This document shows, one piece after another, positions 1 through 6,273 of a DNA stretch of 15,768 nucleotides (its first letter is position 1; each line of letters opens with the position of its first letter). A program made the translations under genes and the position numbers. The stretch is from Chloroflexota bacterium (GTDB lineage: Bacteria > Chloroflexota > Dehalococcoidia > Dehalococcoidales > RBG-16-60-22), in NCBI GenBank assembly GCA_016190585.1, contig JACPQH010000044.1, positions 1 through 15,768 of the forward strand. The letters run 5' to 3'. The notes beneath the pieces were generated by a model that saw only the letters and a list, made by a program, of their open reading frames with translations, was not told where the DNA came from and did no database searches.

Positions 1-52
1 GAACTACACTGGACCCGCGCCCTGCCGGGGGAAAATTACGTAGCTACCTGGC

Positions 53-82
53 TTGGTTTGGGCGCGGAAAGTCTGCTATAAT
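53..82 (+). promoter_or_regulatory. Extended -10 promoter for the first small gene
   Basis: A perfect -10 hexamer TATAAT lies at 77-82 and is preceded by TGC, an extended -10 element. A TTGGTT hexamer at 53-58 serves as -35 with an 18-nt spacer. Initiation is expected near 89, about 25 nt before the proposed start at 114. An 8-bp inverted repeat (TACGTAGC at 37-44, GCTACGTA at 111-118) brackets the promoter and could be an operator, but that is speculative. Confidence 0.65.
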
Positions 83-113
83 TAAGCCAAGTTAAGTACC
101 GAGGTGGGCTGCT

Positions 114-422
114 ACGTATTTCCCCTTATTCGAAGCCATAGAGAGGTCGGTTAAGAACCTCTGCCGCTGGTTTTTTGTCACCTGCCTGTTCTGCACCAGG
201 GAGATGCAGGATGAGGTGACGGTTTACTTCCAGACCGGGCAGACCTCGTTCCGCCGGTTGGAGTGGCTCAATTTCTCCTGGATGCGGGAGACCTACCCGG
301 AGCGCTGGAAATACATCGTGCTCGATTTTGTCGGGGCTTACGCCAAGATGCTGCTGCTGCTCGCCTTTGTCGGCCTGGGGGTGTCCGTTATGCTGGCCCG
401 CGGCCCCCTGGCGCTGCCGTAG
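114..422 (+). CDS. Small single-helix membrane protein, unknown function (apparent ACG start)
   Basis: I do not recognise a family. The frame is open from a stop at 93-95 to the TAG at 420-422. The only ATG well placed by frame is at 204, but its purine-rich upstream sequence abuts the start codon. A better initiation site is ACG at 114, 7 nt after GAGGTG (101-106) and downstream of a strong promoter. Codons 114-203 also look coding, with mostly G or C in third position. From 114 the product is 102 residues. It has a cysteine cluster near the N-terminus (CRWFFVTCLFC, about residues 17-27), a hydrophilic middle rich in aromatic and charged residues, and one transmembrane helix at about 75-95. 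If the ATG at 204 is the true start, the protein is 72 residues and lacks the cysteine cluster. A GTG at 216 is another option. Confidence 0.5.
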   Translation, partial: TYFPLFEAIERSVKNLCRWFFVTCLFCTREMQDEVTVYFQTGQTSFRRLEWLNFSWMRETYPERWKYIVLDFVGAYAKMLLLLAFVGLGVSVMLARGPLALP

Positions 423-614
423 CGCCCGCATTCCCGTTCTGTTTTCTCCCCTTCCCCGGCGTTTTCGCATCGCAAGGTCATTCGTTTGCCTTTTCGCTCA
501 ATCTTGATTGCCGCCTAACCCCCGGGCGCAATTAGATTCATACCTATAGCCAGCCTCAACCACGCCTGAATCAATTAGGTATGAGTTTGTGCCTAAATAG
601 GTAGGGTTACAGAT
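423..614 (+). other. Intergenic region with TAGGTA-type boxes and an inverted repeat
   Basis: No convincing gene is seen here. From about 530 the composition becomes AT-rich. A perfect 9-bp inverted repeat lies at 538-546 (TCATACCTA) and 576-584 (TAGGTATGA). A direct pair TTAGGTA (575-581) and ATAGGTA (597-603), offset by 22 bp, about two helical turns, lies just upstream of the promoter at 615-642. The same arrangement occurs upstream of the DUF2795 genes near 7161-7197. I see no intrinsic terminator for the gene ending at 422. Confidence 0.5.
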
Positions 615-642
615 TTAACAGACCTTAAAAAAGAATTAATAT
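615..642 (+). promoter_or_regulatory. Promoter of the structured RNA and the HesB-like/GT4 operon
   Basis: The -35 TTAACA (615-620) differs from consensus at one base. The -10 TAATAT (637-642) matches four of six, and the spacer is 16 nt. The expected start, about 7 nt past the -10, falls at 649-650, which is the first base of the 13-bp stem closing the downstream RNA. The two TAGGTA boxes end 11 nt upstream of the -35, a usual position for an activator. Confidence 0.6.
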
Positions 643-648
643 GGCATT

Positions 649-820
649 AGGTGGAACCCGGGTACTCTATCCAGTTTGTCAGCAAAACTCGTTATAAACC
701 GGATAGAAGAACCGGTCAACGGAGGGTTTCCTCAGGTGGTTCTTTAATGGTAGCCGTCAGGCTAACCTTAAGGAGGGGCCCTAGACCAATTCCGTCAACC
801 GGAATTACCGGGTTCCACCT
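649..820 (+). ncRNA. Candidate structured leader RNA with four GUCA-loop hairpins
   Basis: The ends pair perfectly over 13 bp (649-661 with 808-820). Inside are four hairpins: 673-677/685-689; 712-714/720-722; 749-755/760-767 with one bulged A at 765; and 788-794/800-806. A further stem, 667-672/701-706, encloses the first hairpin. AAGAA 707-711 can pair with 740-744 around the second, next to a small GAGG/CCTC hairpin at 722-733. GTCA occurs exactly four times in the element (678, 715, 756, 794), each time directly after the 5' arm of a hairpin, while the stem sequences differ. The promoter's predicted start coincides with base 649. There is no U-run after 820, so the RNA is probably the 5' leader of the gene at 860, or is processed from it. 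I could not match it to a riboswitch class I know. A MITE-like element with 13-bp terminal inverted repeats is the main alternative. Confidence 0.55.
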
Positions 821-847
821 TCAAATACCGTCTCCGACTTCTGAATA

Positions 848-856
848 TTAAGGTGA
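848..856 (+). promoter_or_regulatory. Ribosome binding site that can pair with the leader RNA
   Basis: AGGTG at 851-855 sits 4 nt before the ATG at 860. The surrounding TTAAGGT (848-854) is perfectly complementary to ACCTTAA at 765-771, which overlaps the 3' arm of the third leader hairpin (760-767). Pairing to the binding site and full formation of that hairpin would therefore compete. Confidence 0.4.
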
Positions 857-859
857 AAT

Positions 860-1201
860 ATGGTCAAAATAACCAAGAGCGCGCTATCAAGACTAAGCGG
901 GATTCTCCGCCAACACGGCGGCGAGCTCTGCCTGAGGCTCGCCCTGGAGAGCCCGGGCCGGCTGGGCCTGATGCTGGACGCCGAGGCCGAGGGTGATGTC
1001 GCCGTGTTTGACGGCAGACACAAGGTCCTCCTCATTAACCGCGACATCGCGCCGCTGCTGGAGGGGGTGACCATCGAATCCGGCACGCTCGGCAGCCAGC
1101 CGGCGCTCTTACTTACCGGTGAAGCGGCGGTACCGGCGCCCGCCGCCCGTACCGAAGTCAGGAGACTGGACTATGAGGATAGCCGTCATATCGCCGCTTG
1201 A
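860..1201 (+). CDS. HesB/IscA-like domain protein lacking the cluster-binding cysteines
   Basis: This 113-residue protein follows the layout of A-type iron-sulfur carriers. It has an N-terminal helix (ITKSALSRLSGILRQHG), a strand like the GLRL strand of IscA (ELCLRLALES, about 22-31), a strand-rich middle, and VAVFDGRHKVLLINRDIAP resembling the 'DIVFEDKGVKVVVD' stretch of IscA. The usual cysteine after the first strand is replaced (SPGRLG), and the C-terminal Cys-X-Cys pair is absent. The single Cys24 is not in a ligand position. The ancestry is therefore plausible, but cluster transfer by the normal mechanism is not. It is the first gene after the structured leader. Its last 29 nt overlap the start of the glycosyltransferase, so the two are probably translationally coupled. 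The family assignment rests on pattern resemblance alone. Confidence 0.6.
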   Translation: MVKITKSALSRLSGILRQHGGELCLRLALESPGRLGLMLDAEAEGDVAVFDGRHKVLLINRDIAPLLEGVTIESGTLGSQPALLLTGEAAVPAPAARTEVRRLDYEDSRHIAA

Positions 1202-2234
1202 AATGCGGGTGCCGCCCGTCACCTACGGCGGCACCGAGCTGATCGTCAGCCTGCTGACGGAGGAGCTGGTCAGGAAGGGGCATGAAGTCACCCTGTTCGC
1301 CAGCGCGGACTCGATTACCTCCGCCGAACTGAGGTCGGTCTGCCCCCGCTTCCTTCGGGGCACCGACCGGCACCGCACCATCCTGAACATTCTCAACGCC
1401 CTCACCTGCCTGGAGACGGCCGGCGAGTTTGATATCATCCACAACCACACCACCCTCGAAGGCATGTCCCTGGCCGGCCTGACGCGCACGCCGATGCTGA
1501 CCACCCTGCACGGCGACCTCAACGGCGACTTCGCCCTGCTGTTCCAGCACTACACCGGCTGGTACAACACCATCAGCCGCTCGGCGAAAAGCCTGCTGCC
1601 GCCGAAGGAGCGCTTCGCCGGGGTCATCTATAACGCCATTGATGTCCAGTCGTACCCCTTTAACGGCTCGGTCAGCGACTCATACCTGCTTTTCCTCAGC
1701 CGCCTGAGTCATGAAAAAGGGCCGCACCTGGCTATCGAGGTCGCCCGCAAACTGGGCAAGAGGCTGATCATCGCCGGGAACGTGGACGCCGTTGACGAGC
1801 CGTACGTGCGCTCGGTAATCATGCCCGAGGTTGACGGCGACCAGATAGAGTTGTTCGGCGAGGCGAACTATCACCAGAAGCGGGAGCTGATGGCCGGGGC
1901 CTACTGCCTGCTGGCGCCGATAACCTGGCAGGAGCCCTTCGGGCTTTTTATGGCCGAGTCCATGGCCTGCGGCACGCCGGTGGTCGTCTTCAACCGCGGC
2001 TCGGCCCCGGAGGTCGTCCGGCACTGCGAGACCGGCTTCGTCGTCGATACCCTTGACGAGATGGCCGAAGCGGTGGGCAACGTCCGCCGGCTTGATCGCG
2101 CGGCCTGCCGGCAGCACGTCGAGCGGAACTTCAACACGCCGCGCATGGCCGACGACTACCTGGCGGCTTACGAGAGCATCCTGACCAGCTACGCCGCCCT
2201 GGAAAAAGCCGGGCGTTCCCCCGCCCGGGTCTGA
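1173..2234 (+). CDS. GT4-family glycosyltransferase
   Basis: Predicted retaining GT-B glycosyltransferase of 353 residues, cytosolic, using a nucleotide-sugar donor; the acceptor cannot be told from sequence. The N-terminal domain begins with an alternating hydrophobic strand (MRIAVISPLE), and a YGGTE donor-loop motif lies at 18-22. The C-terminal domain has RLSHEKG (R177 and K182, the usual phosphate contacts) and the E-X7-E signature EPFGLFMAE (E254, E262) followed by CGTPVV. I chose the ATG at 1173 because AGGAG lies 8 nt upstream and the protein then begins with the expected strand. An in-frame ATG at 1119 would add an unconserved basic tail inside the preceding gene. It overlaps that gene by 29 nt. 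It is not obviously GlgM (maltose-1-phosphate synthase), despite the GlgE operon further along. The GT4 fold is near certain; the specificity is unknown. Confidence 0.9.
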   Translation: MRIAVISPLEMRVPPVTYGGTELIVSLLTEELVRKGHEVTLFASADSITSAELRSVCPRFLRGTDRHRTILNILNALTCLETAGEFDIIHNHTTLEGMSLAGLTRTPMLTTLHGDLNGDFALLFQHYTGWYNTISRSAKSLLPPKERFAGVIYNAIDVQSYPFNGSVSDSYLLFLSRLSHEKGPHLAIEVARKLGKRLIIAGNVDAVDEPYVRSVIMPEVDGDQIELFGEANYHQKRELMAGAYCLLAPITWQEPFGLFMAESMACGTPVVVFNRGSAPEVVRHCETGFVVDTLDEMAEAVGNVRRLDRAACRQHVERNFNTPRMADDYLAAYESILTSYAALEKAGRSPARV

Positions 2235-2320
2235 GGCCCACCCTGTTTCAGGCGGGCGGGCAGCTAACCGCGGCCCCCCTTTTTCGTTGTATCCGGTGGA
2301 GACAAACGCGGGAGGCAAAG

Positions 2321-2716
2321 ATGCGTAAAATATTCTTGGTCCTGGCGGCCGCGGTCCTGCTGGCCACCGCCGCGGCCTGCGCCGGTCAGCCCGGCGAGTC
2401 GCCGGCATCGCCGCGGCAGTACACCGAAGAGGAGAGCCGGGCCGTCGCCGAGGACTTCGTCAAGAATGAGGCCACCTTCGTCTTCGACGGTATGCCGGAG
2501 ACCCTCAAGCCGGTCAATACCGCCCAGGACGGCCCGCAGACCTGGACCTTCACCTACGAGTTCAGCAGCCGCCACGCCGGTTACGGCAACCGCACCGGGC
2601 AGGTGCTGGCCCAGGTCATCACGCCGCACCAGGCCGTCGTCACCGTCGAGCGAGGCATGGTCAAGTCCGCTGTCATGGACCAGATATGGGACATGCTCAA
2701 CCAGGAGCTGCTGTAA
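2321..2716 (+). CDS. Small predicted lipoprotein, unknown function
   Basis: The 131-residue product starts with a short basic segment (MRKIF), a hydrophobic stretch at 5-19, and Cys20 within TAAAC. This gives a plausible but weak lipobox, with alanine rather than leucine at -3, followed by a Gly/Pro/Ser-rich linker typical of surface lipoproteins. The mature part holds YTEEESRAVAEDFVKN, an aromatic TWTFTYEFSSRHAGYG stretch and a C-terminal helix. It resembles hypothetical lipoproteins I associate with Chloroflexota, but I cannot name a family. GGGAGG at 2310-2315 lies 5 nt before the ATG. It follows the glycosyltransferase by 86 nt on the same strand. That gap holds only an imperfect GC-rich hairpin followed by TTTTT (about 2254-2284), too weak to call a terminator. 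Confidence 0.75.
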   Translation: MRKIFLVLAAAVLLATAAACAGQPGESPASPRQYTEEESRAVAEDFVKNEATFVFDGMPETLKPVNTAQDGPQTWTFTYEFSSRHAGYGNRTGQVLAQVITPHQAVVTVERGMVKSAVMDQIWDMLNQELL

Positions 2717-2781
2717 ATTTTAGCGCCCGGCCAGATTAGACGGCTTACCAGGCGCGCGGGGGAAACAACGATTGGTAGAAG

Positions 2782-2828
2782 TCTTCGCTGCGCCCATGGT
2801 TAAAAACTCCGGCTGAGCGCAGCGAAGA
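2782..2828. repeat. Perfect 12-bp inverted repeat between convergent genes
   Basis: TCTTCGCTGCGC at 2782-2793 and its exact reverse complement at 2817-2828 flank a 23-nt loop. It lies between the ends of the lipoprotein (2716) and the Lon-family gene (2848, minus strand). It could act as a bidirectional transcription barrier, but neither side has a T-run, so it is not a standard intrinsic terminator. Confidence 0.6.
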
Positions 2829-2847
2829 GACCCCCGGTGCGGCTTGT

Positions 2848-5319
2848 CTACTGGGTACCAGCTTTCACCTTGCCGTCGCTGGCGGCCACCTCCTCGAAGG
2901 GCACGGCGAACTGCTTCAGCTTGCTGGCCATGCTCCGCAGGGTCTGGTCCACGCGGTAGTTTATGGTATTTTCCGGATAAGCGCCGTTCGCCTGCCGCTG
3001 GCCGACCTCGGCGCCGGTAAGCACCGCCAGGCCCTCGTCGATCGTGGAGACGGCGTAGATGCGGAAGCTGCCCGCGCGCACGGCGTCGGCGACTTCCTGG
3101 CGCAGCATGAGGTTATCGAGATTGCGCCGCGGAATCATCACGCCCTGGGCGCCGGTGAGGCCGACGGCCTTGCAGCACTGGAAGAAGCCCTCGATCTTCT
3201 GGTTGACGCCGCCGATGGGCTGTATCTCGCCCTTCTGGTTCACCGAGCCGGTGACGGCGATGCCCTGTTTGATGGGCGTGCCGGAAAGGCTGGAGAGCAG
3301 CGCGTATAGCTCCGTCGAGGAGGCGCTGTCACCCTCCACGCCCTCGTAGGACTGCTCGAAGCAGAGACTGGCGGAGAGCGAGAGCGGGATATCCTGAGCG
3401 TACTTCCAGCCCATGTAGCCGCTCAGTATCAGGACGCCTTTGTCATGAATGCGCCCGCTGAGCTGCGATTCCCTCTCGATATTGATAATGCCGTGCCGGC
3501 CCAGGAAGGTCTTGCAGGTAATGCGGGAGGGCTTGCCGAAGGTGATGTCGCCCAGGCTCAGAACGCTGAGACCGTTGACCTGGCCCTCGACGGCGCCGTC
3601 GGTATCGATTATGATGACGCCGCGGGTGATCATTTCCTGGATGCGCTCATCCGGCAGGTTGTGCCGGAAACGCCTCTCCTCGACGGCCCGCTCCACGTGC
3701 TGGCCGGTGACCAGCGGCGCGCCTTCCTGCCGGGTCCAGTACTCCGCCTCCTGGACGAGCTCCCTTATCTGCGAGAAACGTGAAGACAGCTTCTGCTGGT
3801 CGGCCACCATGCGTGAGGCGAACTCGAGGACCCGGGCGACCCCGGTGCGGTCGAAGTGGCGCAACTGGCACTCCTCGCAGCAGCCGGCGACGAAAGCGGC
3901 GAATTGCTTCATGTTATCCCCGGTCTTTTCTATCTGGTAATCGAAGTCCGCCTTGACGCGGAAAATCTCCCAGAACTCCTCGTCGTACATCGAGAGGAGC
4001 TGGTAAATCATGGGGTCGCCGATGAGCACCACCTTGACCTCGATGGGTATCGGCTCGGGTCTCAAGCCCTGCGGGGCGATGAGGCCGAACTGCTCGAAGG
4101 GGTCTTCTATCCGGGCCTCTTTGGTCTTGACGGAACGTTTCAGGGCGGGCCAGACCACCTGGTTGGCCAGCACCTCGTTGACGCTGAGCAGCAGGTAGCC
4201 GCCGTTGGCCAGGTGGATCGCCCCCGGCTTCAGCATGGTGTGGTCGCTCAGGTAACCGCCGAAGAGGAAACGCCGCTCGATCTTGCCGAAAAGGTTGCCG
4301 TAGATGGGGTTCGGCTCGGTGATGACCGGCGGGCCCTGGGTCTCGCTGTTATCGACGAAGACGTTAACCTGGAAAGGCACGAACGGGTCGCGCCCGTGCG
4401 CTAGCTGGCTGGCCGGTAAGCCGAACACGGTCGGCATCTTCTCCTGGACCTCTTTAAATATGTCCAGGTTCGATACGGTGTACTCTTTCAGGGCATTGAG
4501 GAACTGGACGACTTCCGGCATCTGGCCGTACGTTTTCATCAGGCTGGCGAAAAGCCGGGACACGGTGATGTCGGCGACCGCTTTATCGGTGTTCTCCAGC
4601 TTCTCGATGGTCTGGCGCTGGAGCTCCTGGACCTTCTCCAGGGTCGCCTGGAGCTTCTTCAAGACCTCGGCACGGGTGCCTTCGAGCTCGCGCCGGGTGC
4701 GTTCGTCGAGGGCCATGTAGTCGGTCTGGGATACGGGCTTGCCGTTGACCACCGGTATCAAAGCCGGCCCCACGGCCGTCATCTCCAGGAGGAGACCGCG
4801 GCGGCGGGCTTCCTGGGCCATCTCCTCGAACAGCTTCTGCTGCTGCTCCTGGGCCGCCTCTACCGTCTTTTTGCGGTCCGCTTTGTACTCCTCGCTGGAA
4901 AAGGCGCTGGTCAGCCCGTCTTTCAGTCTCCCCAGCAGGTCGCCTATCTCGTCCCTGAAGACCTTGCCCTTCCCCTGGGGCATCTTTAAGGCTTTCGGCC
5001 TGTCGGCATCGGTGAAGTTATGGACATAAAGCCAGTCATCCGGGTGGAAGTTGCCGTCCCCGATACGCCTCTTTTCCACCAGGCGCTCGATGTACGTCTT
5101 GACGATGGAGGTCTTGCCGGTGCCCGTGAGCCCGGCCACGTAGATATTGTAGCCGTCATGGTCCATATTCAGCCCGAACTGGATGGCCCGGATAGCCCTT
5201 TCCTGGCCGATGAACTCCCGGAGCGGGGCCAGGTCGCGGGTGCAATCGAAATCAAAAACGGCCGGATCGCACTGCCACCTGAGCTTTTCAAGCGGGACTT
5301 CATACCTGCTTAGGTCCAT
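2848..5319 (-). CDS. Lon-family ATP-dependent protease (AAA_32/LonB-like, YcbZ type)
   Basis: This 823-residue soluble protein has a Lon-type AAA module and a C-terminal Ser-Lys protease domain, without the N-terminal substrate domain of classical LonA. The Walker A motif is GLTGTGKT (63-70). A long Gln/Glu/Lys-rich insert with coiled-coil character lies at about 140-250. The protease domain has the catalytic serine in EGDSAS (S665) and the lysine in GGVNQKIEG (K708), 43 residues apart as in E. coli LonA (S679/K722). Family members degrade unfolded or regulatory proteins; this enzyme's substrate is unknown. The ATG at 5319 has GAAGGAGG 7 nt upstream. It is a single gene with its own promoter and ends with TAG. 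The active-site residues I can check (Walker A, Ser, Lys) are present and the reading frame is intact. Confidence 0.93.
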   Translation of the reverse strand: MDLSRYEVPLEKLRWQCDPAVFDFDCTRDLAPLREFIGQERAIRAIQFGLNMDHDGYNIYVAGLTGTGKTSIVKTYIERLVEKRRIGDGNFHPDDWLYVHNFTDADRPKALKMPQGKGKVFRDEIGDLLGRLKDGLTSAFSSEEYKADRKKTVEAAQEQQQKLFEEMAQEARRRGLLLEMTAVGPALIPVVNGKPVSQTDYMALDERTRRELEGTRAEVLKKLQATLEKVQELQRQTIEKLENTDKAVADITVSRLFASLMKTYGQMPEVVQFLNALKEYTVSNLDIFKEVQEKMPTVFGLPASQLAHGRDPFVPFQVNVFVDNSETQGPPVITEPNPIYGNLFGKIERRFLFGGYLSDHTMLKPGAIHLANGGYLLLSVNEVLANQVVWPALKRSVKTKEARIEDPFEQFGLIAPQGLRPEPIPIEVKVVLIGDPMIYQLLSMYDEEFWEIFRVKADFDYQIEKTGDNMKQFAAFVAGCCEECQLRHFDRTGVARVLEFASRMVADQQKLSSRFSQIRELVQEAEYWTRQEGAPLVTGQHVERAVEERRFRHNLPDERIQEMITRGVIIIDTDGAVEGQVNGLSVLSLGDITFGKPSRITCKTFLGRHGIINIERESQLSGRIHDKGVLILSGYMGWKYAQDIPLSLSASLCFEQSYEGVEGDSASSTELYALLSSLSGTPIKQGIAVTGSVNQKGEIQPIGGVNQKIEGFFQCCKAVGLTGAQGVMIPRRNLDNLMLRQEVADAVRAGSFRIYAVSTIDEGLAVLTGAEVGQRQANGAYPENTINYRVDQTLRSMASKLKQFAVPFEEVAASDGKVKAGTQ

Positions 5320-5351
5320 TACCTGCCTCCTTCACGTTAATCGCTGGGTCA

Positions 5352-5360
5352 ATTATACCA
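5352..5360 (-). promoter_or_regulatory. Extended -10 promoter of the Lon-family gene
   Basis: On the minus strand TGG-TATAAT is present (TATAAT at 5357-5352). No good -35 lies 16-18 nt upstream, which fits an extended -10 promoter. Initiation is expected near 5345, giving a leader of about 26 nt that contains the Shine-Dalgarno site. The rest of the 5320-5490 gap shows only short GC-rich palindromes without a T-run. Confidence 0.55.
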
Positions 5361-5490
5361 TTTTGTCCTGTTGGCACCCTGAATCAAACCGCTTTTCAGG
5401 GCGCAGTACGGCTTAGAGCGTACCGGAAAGGGACCGCTTGGCGCCGCTGCGTAACGGCTCCCAGGGAGCTGCGGGCGCCGGGCTTGAGGC

Positions 5491-6102
5491 CTATTTGGTC
5501 ACGGGCCAGATCGGCCACACTATCCGGCCATAAACCTCGTTCAGGATCTGCGCCAGGGCGGTGTAGATGGCCAGCAGCCCGCAAATGATGCCTTCGAAGC
5601 CGGCCATCACCTTGATAAAGGCGTTGCCCGTGACATCGCCGACCGCCAGGAGAAGGAACAGTACCACCAGAGAGCCGAAGATCAGCTGGAGCATCCGGTT
5701 CAACCGCAGCGTGCCGAAGAACATCACCAGCGTGAACAGGCCCCACATGGCGAGATAAGCCGCCATGGCTACCGGTTCATTGGGCTGCCCCCAGCCCAGC
5801 TCCGGCAAGACGAGCAGGCCGACCAGCGAAAGCCAGAAAAAGCCGTAGGAAATGAAGGCGGCCGAAGCGAAGGTGTTGCCCTTGCGCCACTCCATGATGC
5901 CCGCGATAACCTGGGCCAGCCCGCCGTAAAAGATGCCCATGGAGAGCACCATCGTCCCCAGGCCGAATAGGCCGGCGTTAGCCATGTTCAGAAGGACCGT
6001 GGTCATGCCGAAAGCCATCAGCCCGATGGGGCCGGGGTTTGCCGTGCTGTCCTCCAGCTTCAGCGATGTTTCCCCAGGTCTGTCCAGTTCCGTCTGCACC
6101 AT
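5491..6102 (-). CDS. GPR1/FUN34/YaaH-family acetate/succinate transporter
   Basis: This 203-residue inner-membrane protein has six predicted helices and the family signature near the first one (NPGPIGLMAFG, residues 22-32). The helices lie at roughly 26-46, 48-71, 79-102, 112-134, 140-160 and 168-190, counted by eye. Characterised members (E. coli SatP, yeast Ady2) move acetate or succinate with protons, and the six-helix length matches. The ATG at 6102 is chosen because the signature then sits at the usual distance from the N-terminus and a GGGAGGAAAGAG purine tract lies upstream. A TTG 14 codons earlier gives an unlikely basic extension. It has its own promoter and ends with TAG. The substrate is inferred from family only. 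Confidence 0.9.
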   Translation of the reverse strand: MVQTELDRPGETSLKLEDSTANPGPIGLMAFGMTTVLLNMANAGLFGLGTMVLSMGIFYGGLAQVIAGIMEWRKGNTFASAAFISYGFFWLSLVGLLVLPELGWGQPNEPVAMAAYLAMWGLFTLVMFFGTLRLNRMLQLIFGSLVVLFLLLAVGDVTGNAFIKVMAGFEGIICGLLAIYTALAQILNEVYGRIVWPIWPVTK

Positions 6103-6154
6103 TTGTTTCTCTTTCCTCCCGGTCAATACCCTGTTGCCGCGCAAAAACCGGCTT

Positions 6155-6184
6155 ATTATACTGCGAATGATAGCCTGATTTCAA
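6155..6184 (-). promoter_or_regulatory. Promoter of the acetate-type transporter gene
   Basis: On the minus strand TTGAAA (6184-6179) and a perfect TATAAT (6160-6155) are separated by 18 nt. Initiation is expected near 6148, about 45 nt before the ATG. It lies immediately downstream of the DUF2795 terminator, so the transporter is a separate transcription unit. Confidence 0.7.
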
Positions 6185-6210
6185 GAGACCTTCGGCGTAT
6201 CTCCCAAGGC

Positions 6211-6245
6211 AAAAAAGAAGGGACCGGTGGCAGCCGGTCCCTTCT
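6211..6245 (-). terminator. Intrinsic terminator of the DUF2795 gene trio
   Basis: On the minus strand a perfect 12-bp stem (6245-6234 with 6227-6216) closes a 6-nt loop and is followed by a run of six T (complement of 6216-6211). It lies 28 nt after the stop codon of the last DUF2795 gene. This is a textbook strong terminator. Confidence 0.92.
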
Positions 6246-6273
6246 CACCTTACCCGCTCAATCAGAGTCCAGG

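Noticed and set aside
649..662. Resemblance to the T-box antiterminator motif (AGGTGGAACCCGG versus AGGGTGGNACCGCG)
   Set aside because: A T-box lies at the 3' end of its leader with a specifier stem before it. Here the motif is at the predicted 5' end, there is no terminator, and the downstream gene is not tRNA- or amino-acid-related.
649..820. Retron-like ncRNA (end-to-end inverted repeat plus hairpins)
   Set aside because: There is no reverse transcriptase nearby; the following genes are a HesB-like protein and a glycosyltransferase.
649..820. Magnesium M-box riboswitch (similar length, TTAGGTG-like start, GGTCAAC)
   Set aside because: The conserved core and the pairing of the ends do not match, and no magnesium transporter follows.
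651..851. 66-codon plus-strand open frame over the structured RNA
   Set aside because: It starts within the closing stem, has no binding site upstream, and its codon use is unlike that of the genes. The base-pairing explains the sequence better.
1119..1172. Earlier ATG for the glycosyltransferase at 1119
   Set aside because: It adds a basic, Pro-rich tail inside the preceding gene. The ATG at 1173 has AGGAG at proper spacing and begins with the expected first strand.
2250..2284. Possible terminator after the glycosyltransferase gene (GC-rich hairpin then TTTTT)
   Set aside because: The stem is imperfect, with mismatches or bulges, and no promoter is evident for the lipoprotein just downstream. 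Evidence is too weak for a call.
1680..2408. Open frame of 242 codons antisense to the glycosyltransferase and lipoprotein
   Set aside because: Arg/Pro/Gly-rich translation with no motif; it overlaps two convincing plus-strand genes.
6103..6144. Earlier TTG start for the transporter at 6144
   Set aside because: It gives an unlikely basic extension and lies almost at the predicted transcription start (about 6148). The ATG at 6102 fits better.
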